64,000 nt of DNA from contig QPMI01000185.1 in the NCBI GenBank assembly GCA_004431415.1, positions 53,646 to 117,645 of the forward strand, read 5' to 3'. The notes under the pieces are model-generated. The model saw only the letters and a program-made list of their open reading frames with translations, had not been told where the DNA came from and did no database searches. Both the position numbers and the translations under genes were made by a program. The DNA is from Cyanophora paradoxa (taxonomy: Eukaryota > Glaucocystophyceae > Cyanophorales > Cyanophoraceae). Shown here one piece after another: positions 11,349 through 27,453 of this stretch (positions within the stretch are counted from its first letter, which is position 1; every line of letters starts with the position of its first letter).

Positions 11349-13841
11349 ATGGCACACACTTCTAGAGGGGGCTCGGCCACGCGGCTAGCGATCTGCGCTG
11401 CCGTGCTGTATGCGCTCCTACCGCTCTCCTTGGGGGGCACTACGGGTGCGCCTGTGCTCCGGTCATGCTTGCCGCATCTCACTCTGCATGCTTCGCAGGA
11501 CTCGGAATCACCGAGCCTGTGGCCGCGGACTACACGCGAGGGAGGCCGCTGGACATAAAGATCAGCGTCGACGTCCGGTTGCTTGTGGATCTGGAGCTGT
11601 TCCGGTGCGGGGCGCTGCCCGGCCGGCCGCCCCCGGCCCCGGGCCGCGCCAGCCTCCTGACGCGCAACGCAGCGTCAAGGAGGACGGGAGCGAGGTCTAC
11701 GTGGTCCTGGAGCCTCCTCTGCCGCAGCAGAGAGGCGTGGGCCCCGGCGTGGCCACCATCCAGTGGCTCATCCCCGCCACCTTCGGTGCGTCACGCCGGC
11801 GCGCGCCGGCGCCTTCCGGACCGCGGCGGCGCCGACGGGGGAGCGCAGAGCCCGGGTCGTACTACGTGCGGGCCCGCATCGCCGGCGACACGGTGAACAA
11901 CTACCGGGTGCGCTTCTCATGGCCCCCGTGATGGGAACTTTCCTTGGGGAAGTCGCTGAGCCGCCTGCCCCTTGCCCCCGCCCGCGCAGAGCGCAACGTT
12001 CCAAGTCATCATCCCCACGATCACTGTACCCCTGCCGCCCTCCGCAGGCGGCGCCAGCGTCCTGTACACCGGCACCGGTACCCCCCGCCCCTCCCGCGCG
12101 CCACCCTGTACCCCACGCGACGCTCCCCGGCAGCGTACCTGGTACCCTACAGCGTCAAGGGCGACCTGTCGCAGGGCATCTTCGTGGACGCGTGCCCGGA
12201 GGGCACGACCTCCGCGAGCGCGTCGTGCCCGTACCCCGTCTGGTCTGGCGGCGTACCCGGGAACAACGTGCGCGGTTGCCTTCCACTATGTTGTACCCGG
12301 GGACGCGCTCGGCCTCACCTTGCGCTGTCCAGGCCTTCTCGTGGCTCGTGCCCAAGGCGATGGCTTCCCCCGGGGGGGCGAAGTACGTCCTGCGCTTAGT
12401 CTCGTCCATCGACCCGGCGGCCGTCGCCTTCTCCCCCGCCTTCACCGTGGCCGTCGGGAGCGTGGAGGCGTCACTCTCTGATTCCAAGGGCGGCGCGGTG
12501 GCCACCCTCCGGGCCCTGGGGGGGTACTCCGTCTCCTGGACGTGCACGAGCGCGTACAACACGCGCGTCACGTACTCGTTCGGCTCCACGACGTGCGTCC
12601 CCGTACCCCCAAGCACCCCGGATCGAATCTAACGTGCAAGGCGCGCAGGGGTACAATCAGGGAGGAGGGCGGGCAGTCCGGGAGCGCGGCCTTCGTCGTC
12701 CCGTTTGCGGCGCAGGGCGTACCCTCCTTCGTCGTGCGGGTCGCCGCGTACCAGCCTTCGCAGCCCGACGCCCCCGCATTCACCGCCCAGCTCCAGTACG
12801 CCGTCCAGGGTACGCGAACGCGTATATCCCCGCCCCCTTCGGACTCGAGCTGAAAATAGATCCATCGCAGCGGCCCGGGTGGAGTGGACGTCGCCCGCGT
12901 CAGGCGCGGCGCTCGCGGTCGGGGAGCGGCGGGAGCTCGCCTGGTCTTCCACGGCCGACGTACCCCGCTGGGACATCGTCCTCCGCTCCGCGGACGGGAC
13001 CTCCTTCATGCCCGTCGCCTCCGGGGTACCGGGCCCATCCTTTTCCTGGCTCCTCCCCGCCTCCGTACCCATCATCGCCTCCGCGACCCTTTCAAGTGCT
13101 TGCTCGCCCTGTACTCCCTTCTTTCTCTCTTGCCTTTGCTAATCTAGCCATTCCCCGGCAGTCCGCGGGACGGACACGGAGCATATGGCGGTCTCGGCGA
13201 CGCTGGCGGTCTCGACGGTCCCCGGCGGCGGCGGCGGCGTGAACATGCTCGCTATCATCGTCGGCTGCTCCGTAGGCGGCTTCGTCCTCCTCTGCCTCGT
13301 CGTCGTGCTTGTGCTCTGGTGGATCGCGCGAACGTTCGTCGACGACGGGGACGAGGACGAGGAGGCGGCGGCGCCCGGGAACGCCCCGGAGTACAAGCAC
13401 GCCGGCTCGCGCCTGGCCGCCTGGTTCACCATCGGGCGCGGCTCCAAGACGAACAAGTCGCTGCAGGGCCTCGGCCGCTCCCTCCGCAGGTTCGGCTTCG
13501 GCGGCAAGTCCGGCAAGGCGCCGCGCGCCTCCAAGACCGCCAAGGTCGTCCCCGGGGGCGAGGCGGGCGCGGCCGGGCCAGCGCGCAAGGCGGAAGACGA
13601 CGGGGAGGGCATCGGGGGCAAGAGCGTGCGCTTCGGGGCCCGCGGGGGCCCGCAGGCGCCTGCGCCTGCTGTGCCGACTACGCCGGCTGCGCTGCCGTCG
13701 CTCATGCAGCCGATGGCGGCGCACCCGACGGTCGTCATGCCGGCCTTCTCCACAGCGATCTCGATCCCGGCGCCGGCCGTCCGCCCCGACTCCACAGCCG
13801 ATGCCCTTAAGCTCCTCCCCGTATCGAACTCCATGGGCTAG
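11349..13841 (+). CDS. Large type I membrane protein with KNH/Ser-Thr-rich-like beta domains
   Basis: The start MAHTSRGGSATRLAICAAVLYALLPLSLGG is a good signal peptide. After a GTGCGC intron the protein continues GLGITEPVAADYTRGRPLDIKISVDV. Several repeats follow with the layout of the Kre9/KNH-like (Ser-Thr-rich, GPI/cell-wall associated) domain: a 'Sp-aG--la-G---i-W' opening (VEWTSPASGAALAVGERRELAW), a 'v-l-l' middle and a 'sWl-P' closing strand (SFSWLLPAS; FSWLVPKA; IQWLIPATF) followed by Y-VR/YVLRLVS. Exons are linked by short GT-AG introns. Near 13240-13320 a hydrophobic segment (LAIIVGCSVGGFVLLCLVVVL) precedes an acidic patch (DDGDEDEE) and a long basic cytoplasmic tail ending LLPVSNSMG at 13841. 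A surface adhesin or wall-anchoring role is inferred. Exact exon borders in 11.6-13.1 kb are uncertain. Confidence 0.65.
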
Positions 13842-13938
13842 CTATCATGATCATGCAATCTATCTTTAGCTCGCGTTCTTATATATCTTTATGTATATTT
13901 CAAGCAGAACTTTCTTTAACAGGATGGGAGAGCCGACG

Positions 13939-16900
13939 CTAGTCGTTGTAGCGGGCGGCGAGGGTGCGCAGCGCGGCCGCCTCGGCCTGGCCCAGGCGCA
14001 GGGCGGGGTCGGGCGTGCCGTACCCCCCCGCGGCGGGGAGGGAGAGAGCCGAGACGAGGCGGGAGACGAGGGGTACGGCCGTCGAGCCCTGCAGGGCCTC
14101 CAGGGCCTCGGGCGTGGCGAGGGTGCGGAGCAGGGCGGAGGCGAAGGCCGGCGAGTAGGGCGCCTCGACGAGGGATAGGAGGCGGGAGAGGAAGTAGCGG
14201 AGGAGGGAGCGGTCGAGGCGGGCGGCGGCCGCGCGCCGCTCGAGCCACGCGAGGACCGGGAGCGCGTGGCCCCGGCACAGCAGCAGTAGGACCGCGTCCA
14301 GCAGCTGCCGCTTCGTCCGCACCTCCATCATCGCGTCGGATTCTGCGTACCCGGGCGTGTCGGGGGGGGGAGGAAGAGCGAGGCGGGGGCGGGGGGGCGG
14401 GGGGGGGGGGGGGGGGGGCGCACCGGCTTCGCCGAAATCGAAGGCGGCGGCGGGGGCCGAGGCGGCGGCGGCGCCCCCGCGGTCCTCCAGGGGGGCGGAA
14501 AGGAGGTCGAGTACCCTGCCGACCGTGAGGAGAGAGAAAAGGGGTACGGGTGAAGTCGGAGGGGGGTACCGCGGGCGGAGGAGCGGGTGGCGGTCGGCGA
14601 TCGCGCCAAGGAGGAAGGCGAAGGTGGGGGTAGCCTGCGCGCTCGAGGCCGAGGCGGTGTACCCCGGGTCGCCCAGGGTCGGCTGCAGCCAGGCGCAGAC
14701 GGCCCATCCCACGACGGGCCGCTCGCAGAGTCCCGCAAGCGCGTCGGCGCTCCCCTGCGGAGAGCCTCGTCGGAACGGCCCCCTCTCGCCAGGAGCGGGG
14801 GTACGTCAATAGAAAGAAGGCCGCACGGGCACGGTGAGGAGGGCGTAGGGCCCGCGGGCGCAGATGGCCTGCGCCTCGCGGAGGGCGGCGGCGGCCTCGG
14901 CGCGGTCGCCGGGGTCCTCGGATCCGGAGGCGGGCCCCTCGGGGGCGGGGCCCTCCCACGTCCTCGTGTCCCGCGCGCACGCCGCGTGCGCCAATAACTC
15001 CAAAGCCTTTTCCCTATGCGCCTCGGACATCTGCGGAAGCGTCGGTCGGTTTGGATCTTTCGCACGACGGGACGGGAGGGGCGCACGGGGCGGGTCGAGG
15101 CGAAGAGGTCGGCCGTGAGGAGGCCCACGACCTCGGGGTCCCTGAGGAGCTGCACGGGCGGCGGGGCGCGCCCCGGGGTACAGTAGAGCGCGTGCAGCTT
15201 GAGCACGTCTCCGGGGGTCGTCCTTCCCGAAGCCAGCATGGAGGCCACGGCCGAGGCGGCCTCTGCGTGGGAGGGGCGCTGCGGCGCCCACGCCGGCGCC
15301 GCGCAGAGGCGCACGGTCCGCAGCCGCTCGCGGGCGGCGCTGCCGCCGCGGACGGCCGCCTCCTCGGCGGCCCTCGCCTCCAGCTCCTGGGCGACCCGGC
15401 GCAGGCGGTCCCCGCCCGGGAGGGCCGCCAGCCGCTGGAGGAGCGCCTGCGAGAGGGCGTACCCCGCCTCCGAGTGGCAGCAGAGGCGCCCGAGCTCCGC
15501 GAGGTGCGCGGGGTACGCGGTTCCGTCGGGGGGCAGGTCCCACAGGACCGCCAGGCCCCGCTTGAGCGCCCCGTTGAAGATGCTGAAGAAGGCGGCCGCC
15601 GTGGCGACCGACGCGATCGCCTCTTCCCCCCCCCGCGCCCCGGCCCCGCCGGCCCCGCCGCCCCGGTCGCCCTGGCGCGCAGGTCGCCCATCGTGCCGCC
15701 CCGCCCCGCCCTCGCCTCCTCCTCTGCTGCTGCTGCCGCTGCCGGCCTGCTCCGAGATCTTGCGGATGCAGAAGGCGAGCATGAGGCAGCTCCGGTTGGG
15801 AGGGTCGTCCGCCAGCCTGCGGCGCATCACGAGTCAGCGCCGTCCGCTTAGGAAGGGGAAGGAGCGGGAGGGGGGTACGCGGTACGCACTTGTAGAGGAG
15901 GCTACGCCACTCGGGGTACTCGAGAAGCTGCGGGCGGGGTGCGGGGAAGGGGTAAGAGAAGCTCTCCTGGCTGGGTGCGAGTGCAGGAAAGAAGGAATGA
16001 AGGGAATCAAGAGGCGTGCCTCGAAGAGCCACGTGGGCGCCGCGGCTCCCTCCGTGAAGAGCGTGTCGACCCGCTTCGGATCGAACCGCTCCGTCGCCAG
16101 CCGCTCCAGGAGGGACACGATAAGGGCGTCCCCGGGGGCCCGCCCCTCCCCGCCCAGCCCGGGGGCCGAGCCGCCCTCCGCCTCGGCCTTCGAGATCCAC
16201 GAGGACACGAGGTTGCACATAGACGCCAGGCCTGCCGGGCGCGGTGCGTCAGAAGTCGGAAGAGATTCGCTGCACCCTCCGCCCAGCCCGCCCGCACCGG
16301 TGTAGGAGCCGGAGAGGTTCCGCACGACGTCGTTGGGGTTGCCCCCCGCCTTGACGAAGTCCCGCACGCTGGCGAGCACGTTAGGCTCCATGATCGAGTC
16401 CTGCGCCGCGAGCCGCCTCGACGCCTCCTCGCCCCGCCGCCGCTGCGCCGCCGCCTCGTCCTCCTCCTCCCCCTCCCCCGCCGCCGGCGACCCCGCCGGG
16501 CCCTCCGGCGACCGCTCGGGCGACCGCTGCGGCGAGCGGCGCTCTTCCGCTGCCTCGCCGCCCTCCTCGGGCTGCTGCGGGATGGGCACCACCCGCCCGC
16601 TCTCCTCGTACACCTCGTACTCGTCGGACCCGCCGCGGGCGCCCTCACCGCCCTCCTCGGCCCCCGCCGGCGTGGAGCCGGAGGCGGAGCCGTACGAGTC
16701 GAACTGGAAGGAGGAGAAGGCGGGCGGGAGAGGCGCCTCCTCGTCGTCGTCCGGGGCCGCGTGGCCGTACGCGGCGCTGTAGACGTGCGCCGGGGGCGCC
16801 GCGTGCTCCTCGTCGCTGTCCCAGCCGCTCCCGGCCGCCCGCTTCGGGCCCTCCTCGTCACTGTCCCACCCCGACGATTGCTGCGCCCCGCAGAGATCAA

Positions 16901-17292
16901 ATGGGGCGCCCCGCAGCGCCCGCCGGCCGCTCGGCGCTCCCCAGAACGCACCGGCTCAGACGACGACAGCGCAGGCCCGCGGCCCGCGGGCTCCGCGTCG
17001 GGAAGGCCCTCGCCGTAGTCGTCGTACTCTTGCGGCCTGCGAGCGCAGCCACGTGAGGCCGGGCGATGAGAGCGACGCGGCCGGTAGCGGGGCCCACCGC
17101 GGCATGAAGGCTCGCATCGGCTCGGGTTCCTGGGCGTGCTGTCAGTTTGGGGAGCGCTCCGCAGCTAACGCCGACGCGGCGCACCTCGTCATCGTCGCCC
17201 TGCGCCTGCTCGTCTCGCGCGCGCTTCGCGGGCTCTTCCGGCGCCTCGCCCTCCTCTGGGCTGTCGACAATCCGCGTGCGCTTCCTCGCCAT
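13939..17292 (-). CDS. NELF-C/D (TH1 family) negative elongation factor subunit
   Basis: NELF-C/D is a subunit of the negative elongation factor that holds RNA polymerase II in promoter-proximal pausing in the nucleus. The start MARKRTRIVDSPEEG opens an acidic/basic region, followed across introns by QEYDDYGEGLPDAEP and WDSDEE repeats. The TH1 core is clear: DSIMEPNVLASVRDFVKAGGNPNDVVRNLSGSYTG, CNLVSSWI, ERLATERFDPKRVDTLFTEG...PTWL, then AYALSQALLQRL...RRVAQEL, a GRTTPGDVLKLHALY...PPPVQLLRDPEVVGLLTADLF segment, KALELLAHAA and the C-terminal LLRYFLSRLLSLVEAPYSPAFASALLRTL. Order and spacing match human NELF-C/D. The N-terminal acidic region is longer than in animals. At least eight short introns carry long G-runs on the plus strand. 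Its stop lies 97 bp from the stop of the convergent gene. Confidence 0.9.
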
Positions 17293-18068
17293 CGTCACGA
17301 GCTCGCCTTCGCGGGGCGATCCAGCGCTCGATGTTCGAACGCCAGCGGGTCGCCCGCGGCCGAAGAAGCCTGCCGGCTACACGGCAGCCTGCTGCGCTCG
17401 TTGCAGCTCGATTACAGGCTCGCGCTCGATGACTGACAGGACATCGGTTTCGCTCTATACCCCTCTCGACCACCTACCCCCCCTCGACCGGCTTTAAGGC
17501 GGCTTACTGGGCTTAGTGAGCTAAAACACATCTTTCAGCCTCGCCTGGCCTCCCTCAGCGCTTGAGAATACATCAAGAGGTATGAGGCCGCCACCGCGGC
17601 CGAGCTTCCGGGCGGTGTACGCCCGCGAGCTCGGACAGCGCCTCACTTCGCAACCGCGGGCCGAGGCCCTGCAGATGCTGCGGTTCCTACAGATGCGCGA
17701 GCTCGTTGGTCCTTCTTGCATGAAACTGGAGCCGCGCGGCGACCAGCAGAGCCGCGGCTGCGGCGTACGCATGCGCATCGAGCATCCGGCGCGGCAGCCG
17801 TCGCCGGCTGGCGCCGTTGCAGCGGAGAGTCCCTCTAGTTTTTTTCGAGTAGATCACGATCGTTTTTGAGGCCCGCAAGCAAGCGCGGCCCCGGCACCAG
17901 CTCCGATCCCAGCATCAGAAAGGCCACGGCCAAGCCAACACGCTGCAGGATATAGATGAGCGTACTAGTAGTTAGCATTGACAAGATAGCAAGCAGATGG
18001 AAGCGTTACAGTGGTGTATAATACAGGAAAAAGAGAGTTGCCCGAGCGAGCGTCCTAGGGGCCTACGG
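17293..18068. other. Intergenic region with a possible small gene
   Basis: The plus-strand frame 17582-17869 reads FRAVYARELGQRLTSQPRAE and LQMLRFLQMRELVGPSCMKL, which looks more protein-like than composition alone predicts, but it is short, has no family match that I recognise and has an overlapping open frame on the other strand. The rest (17440-17580 and 17870-18068) shows no exon; 18063-18090 has a GGATCCGGATCCGGA microsatellite at the end of the downstream transporter gene. Confidence 0.3.
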
Positions 18069-20644
18069 TTACGGATCCGGATCCGGATACCCGGCGAGGG
18101 CGTCGGGCCCGCGGACGTGGCCAGCCTCGGCGTCGCGCTCGAGCGGCCTCCTGCCGCCCCCGCCGACGGGCTCCGCGGAGAGGGTGAAGGGCTTGATGGG
18201 CGGGAGCTCCCCGGCGATGGGCAAGAGGGGCGGCGAGCGCGAGTGGAAGGCGTTGGGCGCGTCCTCCGCGACGGCCGGCGGGTACGCGTGCATCGCCCAC
18301 GTCTCCAGCGCGTACCTGCGGCCGGAGCGTCAGGCGGAGGGGTAGAGGAATACAACAGAGAAAGAAGGCGCACGCGACAAGGGCGAAGAGGGCGGCGAGC
18401 CAATAGGGGAGACCCTCGGCGAATAAAAGGGCCCCGGAGGGGACGGAGGCGGCGACGCCCTCGCGCGTGACCAGCCCGAAGGACTGCGTCGCAATCAGGG
18501 GGCCCACCACGCGCGTCAGCGTCGACACGCCGCCCATCGCCCCCTGCAGCGCCCCCTACCCCCCAGGATCAGATGATTCTGGGAATGGTAGAGGGGGGGA
18601 AGGGTAAGGGGGGTACCTGCTCGTGCTCGTCGACCATTTTGGCCATGAGGGAGCGAACGAGGGGCCCGATGAGGAAGCCTGCGGGGCGCGCGCGCGGGCG
18701 TCGGGGGGCGAGCCGTGGTCCGGATGGGAAGCGCGCGGGGGGCAGGGGATGATGGAAGATTATTTAAGCAGGCGTTCGCTTGAGCAAGCCTCCAAGTTGA
18801 GGTTGCTCTTAAAGTTGTAGATGCATAGCTCTTAAAGTTATCAGGTAAAGCTCTTATGTAAGAGAGCGCACCGACGGCGGAGAAGGCGAGGGCGGAGTAG
18901 GCGATGGCCCAGTGGACCGCCATCGCGAAGACGATGAACTGCAGGCGGGCTGTTAGAAGGGGGAATGAGGGGCGGGGGGGTACGGGCGGGCGCGCCTGGA
19001 GGATGTTTCCGATGAGGCCGTAGGTGAGGAGGCGGCGGTCGCCCAGCCGCGGGAGCAGCTTCGGCATCGCCAGGCCCTGAATGAATCGAATAAATTTGGG
19101 GAGGGGAATCGCCGGGCGCGAAGAGATGGGGGGGGGGGCCGCGGCTCACCTGAGATATGCAGGAGAGAATCCCAACGAGGCCTGCCGGGGGCGAGGGCCG
19201 TCACGAGGGGGGCGTGGGTGGGGGAGGGGGGGGCGGGGGGGGGGGAAGGGGCGTCTTCGTTCGTTTCGTTCGCACTCACCGAGGAAGGCGCCGACCTCCT
19301 TCATGCCCCAGCCCATGCGGTGCTCGGAGTAGAGCACGAAGACGTTGTAGGAGCCGGCGGCGACTCCCGAGAGGAAAATGACCGCCGTGCCCACCCTGAA
19401 ACGAGACGAGCCAATCAGACACCGTGGGATCAAATGTGGACAGGAGCGGGTCACCTGAGCATCGGGGTGCGGTTGAGGATGCCGAGGGCGTGGAACGGGC
19501 TGGCGGCTCGCCAGTTGAAGGGCTTGCCCTTCATGTCGCACCTTCGTCGCCGTCAGTACTGCTATAAATAGAACGCCCTACGTGCGCACTCGGGGTTCGT
19601 CTCGCGAATGAAGAGAGCCGTCCAGAGGACGTCCAGCGCTAGGAAGGCGGCGGCGAGGAAGAAGGGGTACCGCGGGCTGACGGAGCCCAGGAGGCCCCCT
19701 ACCCCCGGCCCCACCACGAAGCCGACGCCGAAGGCGACCCCGATCAGGCCGAAGTGCTGGGGTACAGATCAGGCGGGGCGCCCCGGGGAGGGGGTACAGC
19801 TTTCGGTACCTTGCTGACGTCCTCCTTCTCGGAGACCTGCGGAGGGGGAGGGGGGGGCACGTTAGCTAGGGGGCGAGGCCGGCGGCGGGGCGCGGGGGCG
19901 CGAGCGCACGTCGGTGATGTATGCGTAGCTCATGCCGAAGGTGATGCCAACGGCGCCCGTGACGGTGTGGCCGATGGCGAGTATGATGAAGGTCGGGGAG
20001 AAGGCGAGGAAGAGAGCTGACACGAAGCTCCCGCCGACCGCCATCACAAGGATCCACTTCCGCTGCGGAAAAGGCATGAGGGCGGGCGGGCGTGCGGGTC
20101 CGGTCTGTCTGCGCGGGGCGGGGGCGGCGGGGCGCCGCGGCGGTCCGCACCCCGTAGTGGTCGGAGAGCTCGCCCAGGATCGGGTTGAAGAGGAACTCCA
20201 TCAGCGCGTGCGTGGCGGTCACGACGCCGAGGTAGACGGACGCCGTCGACGTGTCGTCGCCCGCGAAGCCTTTGATGACCTTCGGCACTGCGCGGGGCGC
20301 CGCGTTAGCTCGACTCGAAGCGCAGGCCGGAAAGCGCTCCGACGTATGCTAGGCGCGATTCGAATCCATAGCTCACCATTCGGAAGCATGGCTCCTGCGG
20401 TACGGCGCGCGGCGGTCAGCGCGCGCTCCAGCTGTGCACGTTTCAAGTAATGCTGACCGAGGGAGAAGGTGTAGAGGACGAGGGTCACGAAGAGCTTGGT
20501 CAGGTCCTTCTTCACGCCTGGATCCAGCGGCTTGCTGCCCGGCGGGCCGGCCGGCGCCGACAGGACCGGATTCGATGCGGCTACCTTGCCGGCCGGGATC
20601 CCGCCGCCGCCTGGCGGCACGGAGTCCGGATCCCCACGCATCAT
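18069..20644 (-). CDS. Major facilitator superfamily transporter, TetA-like
   Basis: Predicted proton-coupled or facilitative membrane transporter of the MFS; substrate unknown. Starting at 20644 (ATGATG), exon 1 has a Gly/Pro-rich soluble N-terminus then KLFVTLVLYTFSLGQ. Later exons give TATHALMEFLFNPILGELSDHYG joined to RKWILVMAV, which is the MFS motif A (G-x-L-[SA]-D-x-x-G-R-[KR]) restored exactly across an intron. Successive helices follow: FLAFSPTFIILAIGHTVTGA, FGLIGVAFGVGFVVGPGVGGLLGS, FFLAAAFLALDVLWTALFIRETNP, VGTAVIFLSGVAAGSYNVFVLYSEHRMGW, GLVGILSCISQGLAMPKLL, FIVFAMAVHWAIAYSALAFSAVGAL and LPYWLAALFALVA, so about 12 membrane spans. The VGP-GGLLG motif and arrangement resemble the TetA/MFSD14 group. 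The cytoplasmic tail is Pro-rich. The 3' exon boundary near 18300-18420 is inferred. It starts 86 bp from the divergent PPK2-like gene. Confidence 0.82.
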
Positions 20645-20730
20645 CTCGGGCGACGCGCTCTAGGCGCGCGGCTCCTGAAACGCTCTCTCTGGGGCCCCGG
20701 CGCCGGCTGCTCTTTGTTTGGGGGGATCAG

Positions 20731-22797
20731 ATGCCGGACGGCTACAGTTCGCTTCGTGCGCAAATGGCGTTTGCGACGGGCGCGTATGCGCGTCTCCCGG
20801 CCGCGGGGCAGGCGATACTGCCGCAAGCGGCGTGTACTTCCAGCCGCGACGGCAGGCCGGAGTGCTCCCAGTGGAGTTCGCGGTCCGGCCCGGCAGCGGC
20901 CCAGCAGCCCCTGCCGGACCGGAGGGTTTCGTTCCGTTTGGCGAGCGAGTGGATTGGTGATCGAGGCGGGCTCCGCGTGGCCCCGGTGCTGGAGCCAGAG
21001 TCGCTAGGCCCGCCCCCGATTTCCATGATCCGCAAAGCGCGGGCCGGCCGGCGAATGCGGCTGTTCCGCGAGAAGATACATCTCCGAAAGATCGACACGT
21101 ACCGCACTCCCTCGCCATGCGAGACAAGTGACGAGCGCCTCGCTCTGCTGCAAGAGAAGATGGTCAAGCTCCAGCGCATCTGTGCGTGGCGCTGAGATCC
21201 GAGGCTCGCTCTCGGATTCGCGTAGCTAACTTGAGGCGCCTCTCGCGCTGCAGATCGCCGCACGGGGACCCGCGGGATTCTCGTCTTCGAGGTAATCGCG
21301 ACCGCGGCCGCCGCCCGCGGCTCCCCGCGTTAGCTAACGCGTGCGGGGCGCAGGGATTGCACGGCGTGGGCATCGGAGACGCCATCCGGACGATCGTCGA
21401 GCCGCTCGACCCGCGCTTCTACAAAGTGCACAAGTACGACCCGCTCCTCGAGGTGGGCCGCCCCCTCCCGCGCCCCCGGGCTCCGCCGCGGCCGATGAGG
21501 GCGCAGGGGATGCCCTCTCTGGAGCGGTCGATGTCGAAGCAGGCGCCTCCGGGGAGCGGGGGCGCCCCCGGGGAGCTCTTCATGCGCCGCTTCTGGGACG
21601 CGCTGCCGGGCCCCGGCCAGATCGCCATCTTCGACGGCTCCTGGTACTCCCGCGTCCTCGAGGGCCGCGCCTACGGCCTCGTCTCCAAGAGTGCGCCCCG
21701 CCCCGCCCCGCCCCGCGCCGCCCCGCTTCGGCCGCGCCGACGCGCGAGGGCCCCGCGCAGAGGAGTGGACGCGTGCCTACCACGAGATCAATTCCTTCGA
21801 GCGCATGCTGTACGATGAGGGGTACCGCGTTGGCAAGGTGCGCGGCCGCGCCCGCCGCGCCCGCCTTTCGCCCCGCCGTGGCCGAAGCCGACGCCGGCGC
21901 CGGGGCAGGTCTTCCTGCACATGCACTTCGAGGAGGCGTCGCGGCGGCTGCGGGCGCAGCTGATGGACCCGCGGCGCTCGGCCGAGGTCTCCGAGCGGCA
22001 TATCACCGCCCTCGGCAAGTACTCCAGGTCCGCCAAGCCGAGCGAAACGCATCTGAGCTCGGCGTGAGCTCAGCCGCGCGGGCGGCAGGTACGCGCGGTC
22101 GGCGCAGGACTGCATCGAGGCCACGAACACGACCGTCGGCCGCTGGAACGTCCTCCCCGCCCACGACCACCGGTGCGCCCCGGGCTAGCTAGCTTGCTTG
22201 CTCGCTGTGGTACCCGTACCCTCCCCTCTCGCCTACCCCCCTTCCCCCCCCCCCCGGCAGGTACGCGCGGATAAGGAGCCTGTACGTCTGTTCGCGGGTG
22301 CTCCAGCGGCAGCTCGAGCTGTGCGCCGCCCCCGCAGAAACAAACTTCCCGTCTCGTCGTCTCTATCTCTCTCGCGCCGCCCCTGCAGAAGCTTCCCGTC
22401 TAGTCGTCATTATTGTCTCTCTCGCGCCTCACGTCGGCGCGGCAGGGACGAGTCCGAGTTGGAGCTCGACGCGGACAAGCTCGCCCTCTACTCCGAAGTC
22501 GTTTCGAAGGCGCTCCCCGAACAAGCGGCCCTTTCCTTTCCAAGGGGCCGGGCTGAGCCCGGCCCGGGGGCTCAGGTGAACCGGGAGACCGCCGGCAAGT
22601 TCGAAATCCTGGCGCCCGAGCTGCGGAACAAGCCCCGCCGGGGGCGCCGCGGCGGCATCATCGAGGCCTTCCCCGGCCACGACGATGAAGACGAGGACGA
22701 GGAGGACGACGAGGACGAGGGCGAGGAGGATGGGGAGTACGGCTCCGACGGGAGCGACGAGGGGCGGGCGCCGGCGGCGGCGGCAGCGGCGGCGGCG

Positions 22798-22829
<32 letters not shown>

Positions 22830-22899
22830 GGCTGAGGAGGCGGAGGCGGAGGTGACGATTGATTTCTCGGCCCTGCCCGAGATCCTCCGCCCCGAATAG
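20731..22899 (+). CDS. PPK2-like (polyphosphate:AMP phosphotransferase-like) protein with degenerate P-loop
   Basis: PPK2 proteins transfer phosphate between polyphosphate and nucleotides. Exons give LFREKIHLRKIDTYRT, LALLQEKMVKLQRI, then RGILVFEGLHGVGIGDAIRTIVEPLDPRFYKVHKYDP, which aligns with the PPK2 Walker A region but has Ile where the invariant Lys should be (GVGIGD instead of G-x-x-GKG). The Walker B region is FWDALPGPGQIAIFDGSWYSRVLEGRAYG, and the lid/helical part SFERMLYDEGYRVGKVFLHMHFEEASRRLRAQL and YARSAQDCIEATNTTVGRWNVLPAHDHRYARI fit the fold. The C-terminus adds a non-homologous acidic tail, about 21 consecutive Ala and VTIDFSALPEILRPE. The start at 20731 (MPDGYSSL) is tentative; 21024 (MIRKARAG) is an alternative. 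Loss of the Lys suggests a regulatory or inactive paralogue, as in the degenerate half of two-domain PAP enzymes. Confidence 0.75.
22773..22836. repeat. GCG/GCA trinucleotide run encoding poly-alanine
   Basis: A (GCG)n/(GCA) microsatellite within the 3' exon of the PPK2-like gene, encoding about 21 consecutive alanines. It is likely to vary in length between strains. Confidence 0.85.
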
Positions 22900-23127
22900 C
22901 AAGGGGGGCGAGACCGCTCAAGCTCCCCCTTTCCTACCTCCTCCAGATATTTCGAACCTTTTGCTTCCGAGTGCCTACTCCTGCTTTTCGCTTCATTGTC
23001 TTCTAATTCGATTGCATATTTTGCGGTTTCAGAAGCGGCGAGCCTACGAGGCTAGACCTAGGCCTAGCCTGAAGCCAGCTAGCCAGAGCCGGCGGGGCCG
23101 CGGGCGCGGGCGCAGGGCGCCGCTCGC

Positions 23128-27405
<4,278 letters not shown>

Positions 27406-27453
27406 TTCTGCTCTGTACCCGGCCTGCGCTCGTACCCCGCCAACAAAACCCGA
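27406..27453. promoter_or_regulatory. 48-bp head-to-head intergenic gap
   Basis: Only 48 bp separate the ATG of the helicase (27405, minus) from the ATG of the Rossmann protein (27454, plus). Both 5' UTRs and any promoter must overlap, lie within this gap, or extend into the neighbouring coding sequence. Confidence 0.55.
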
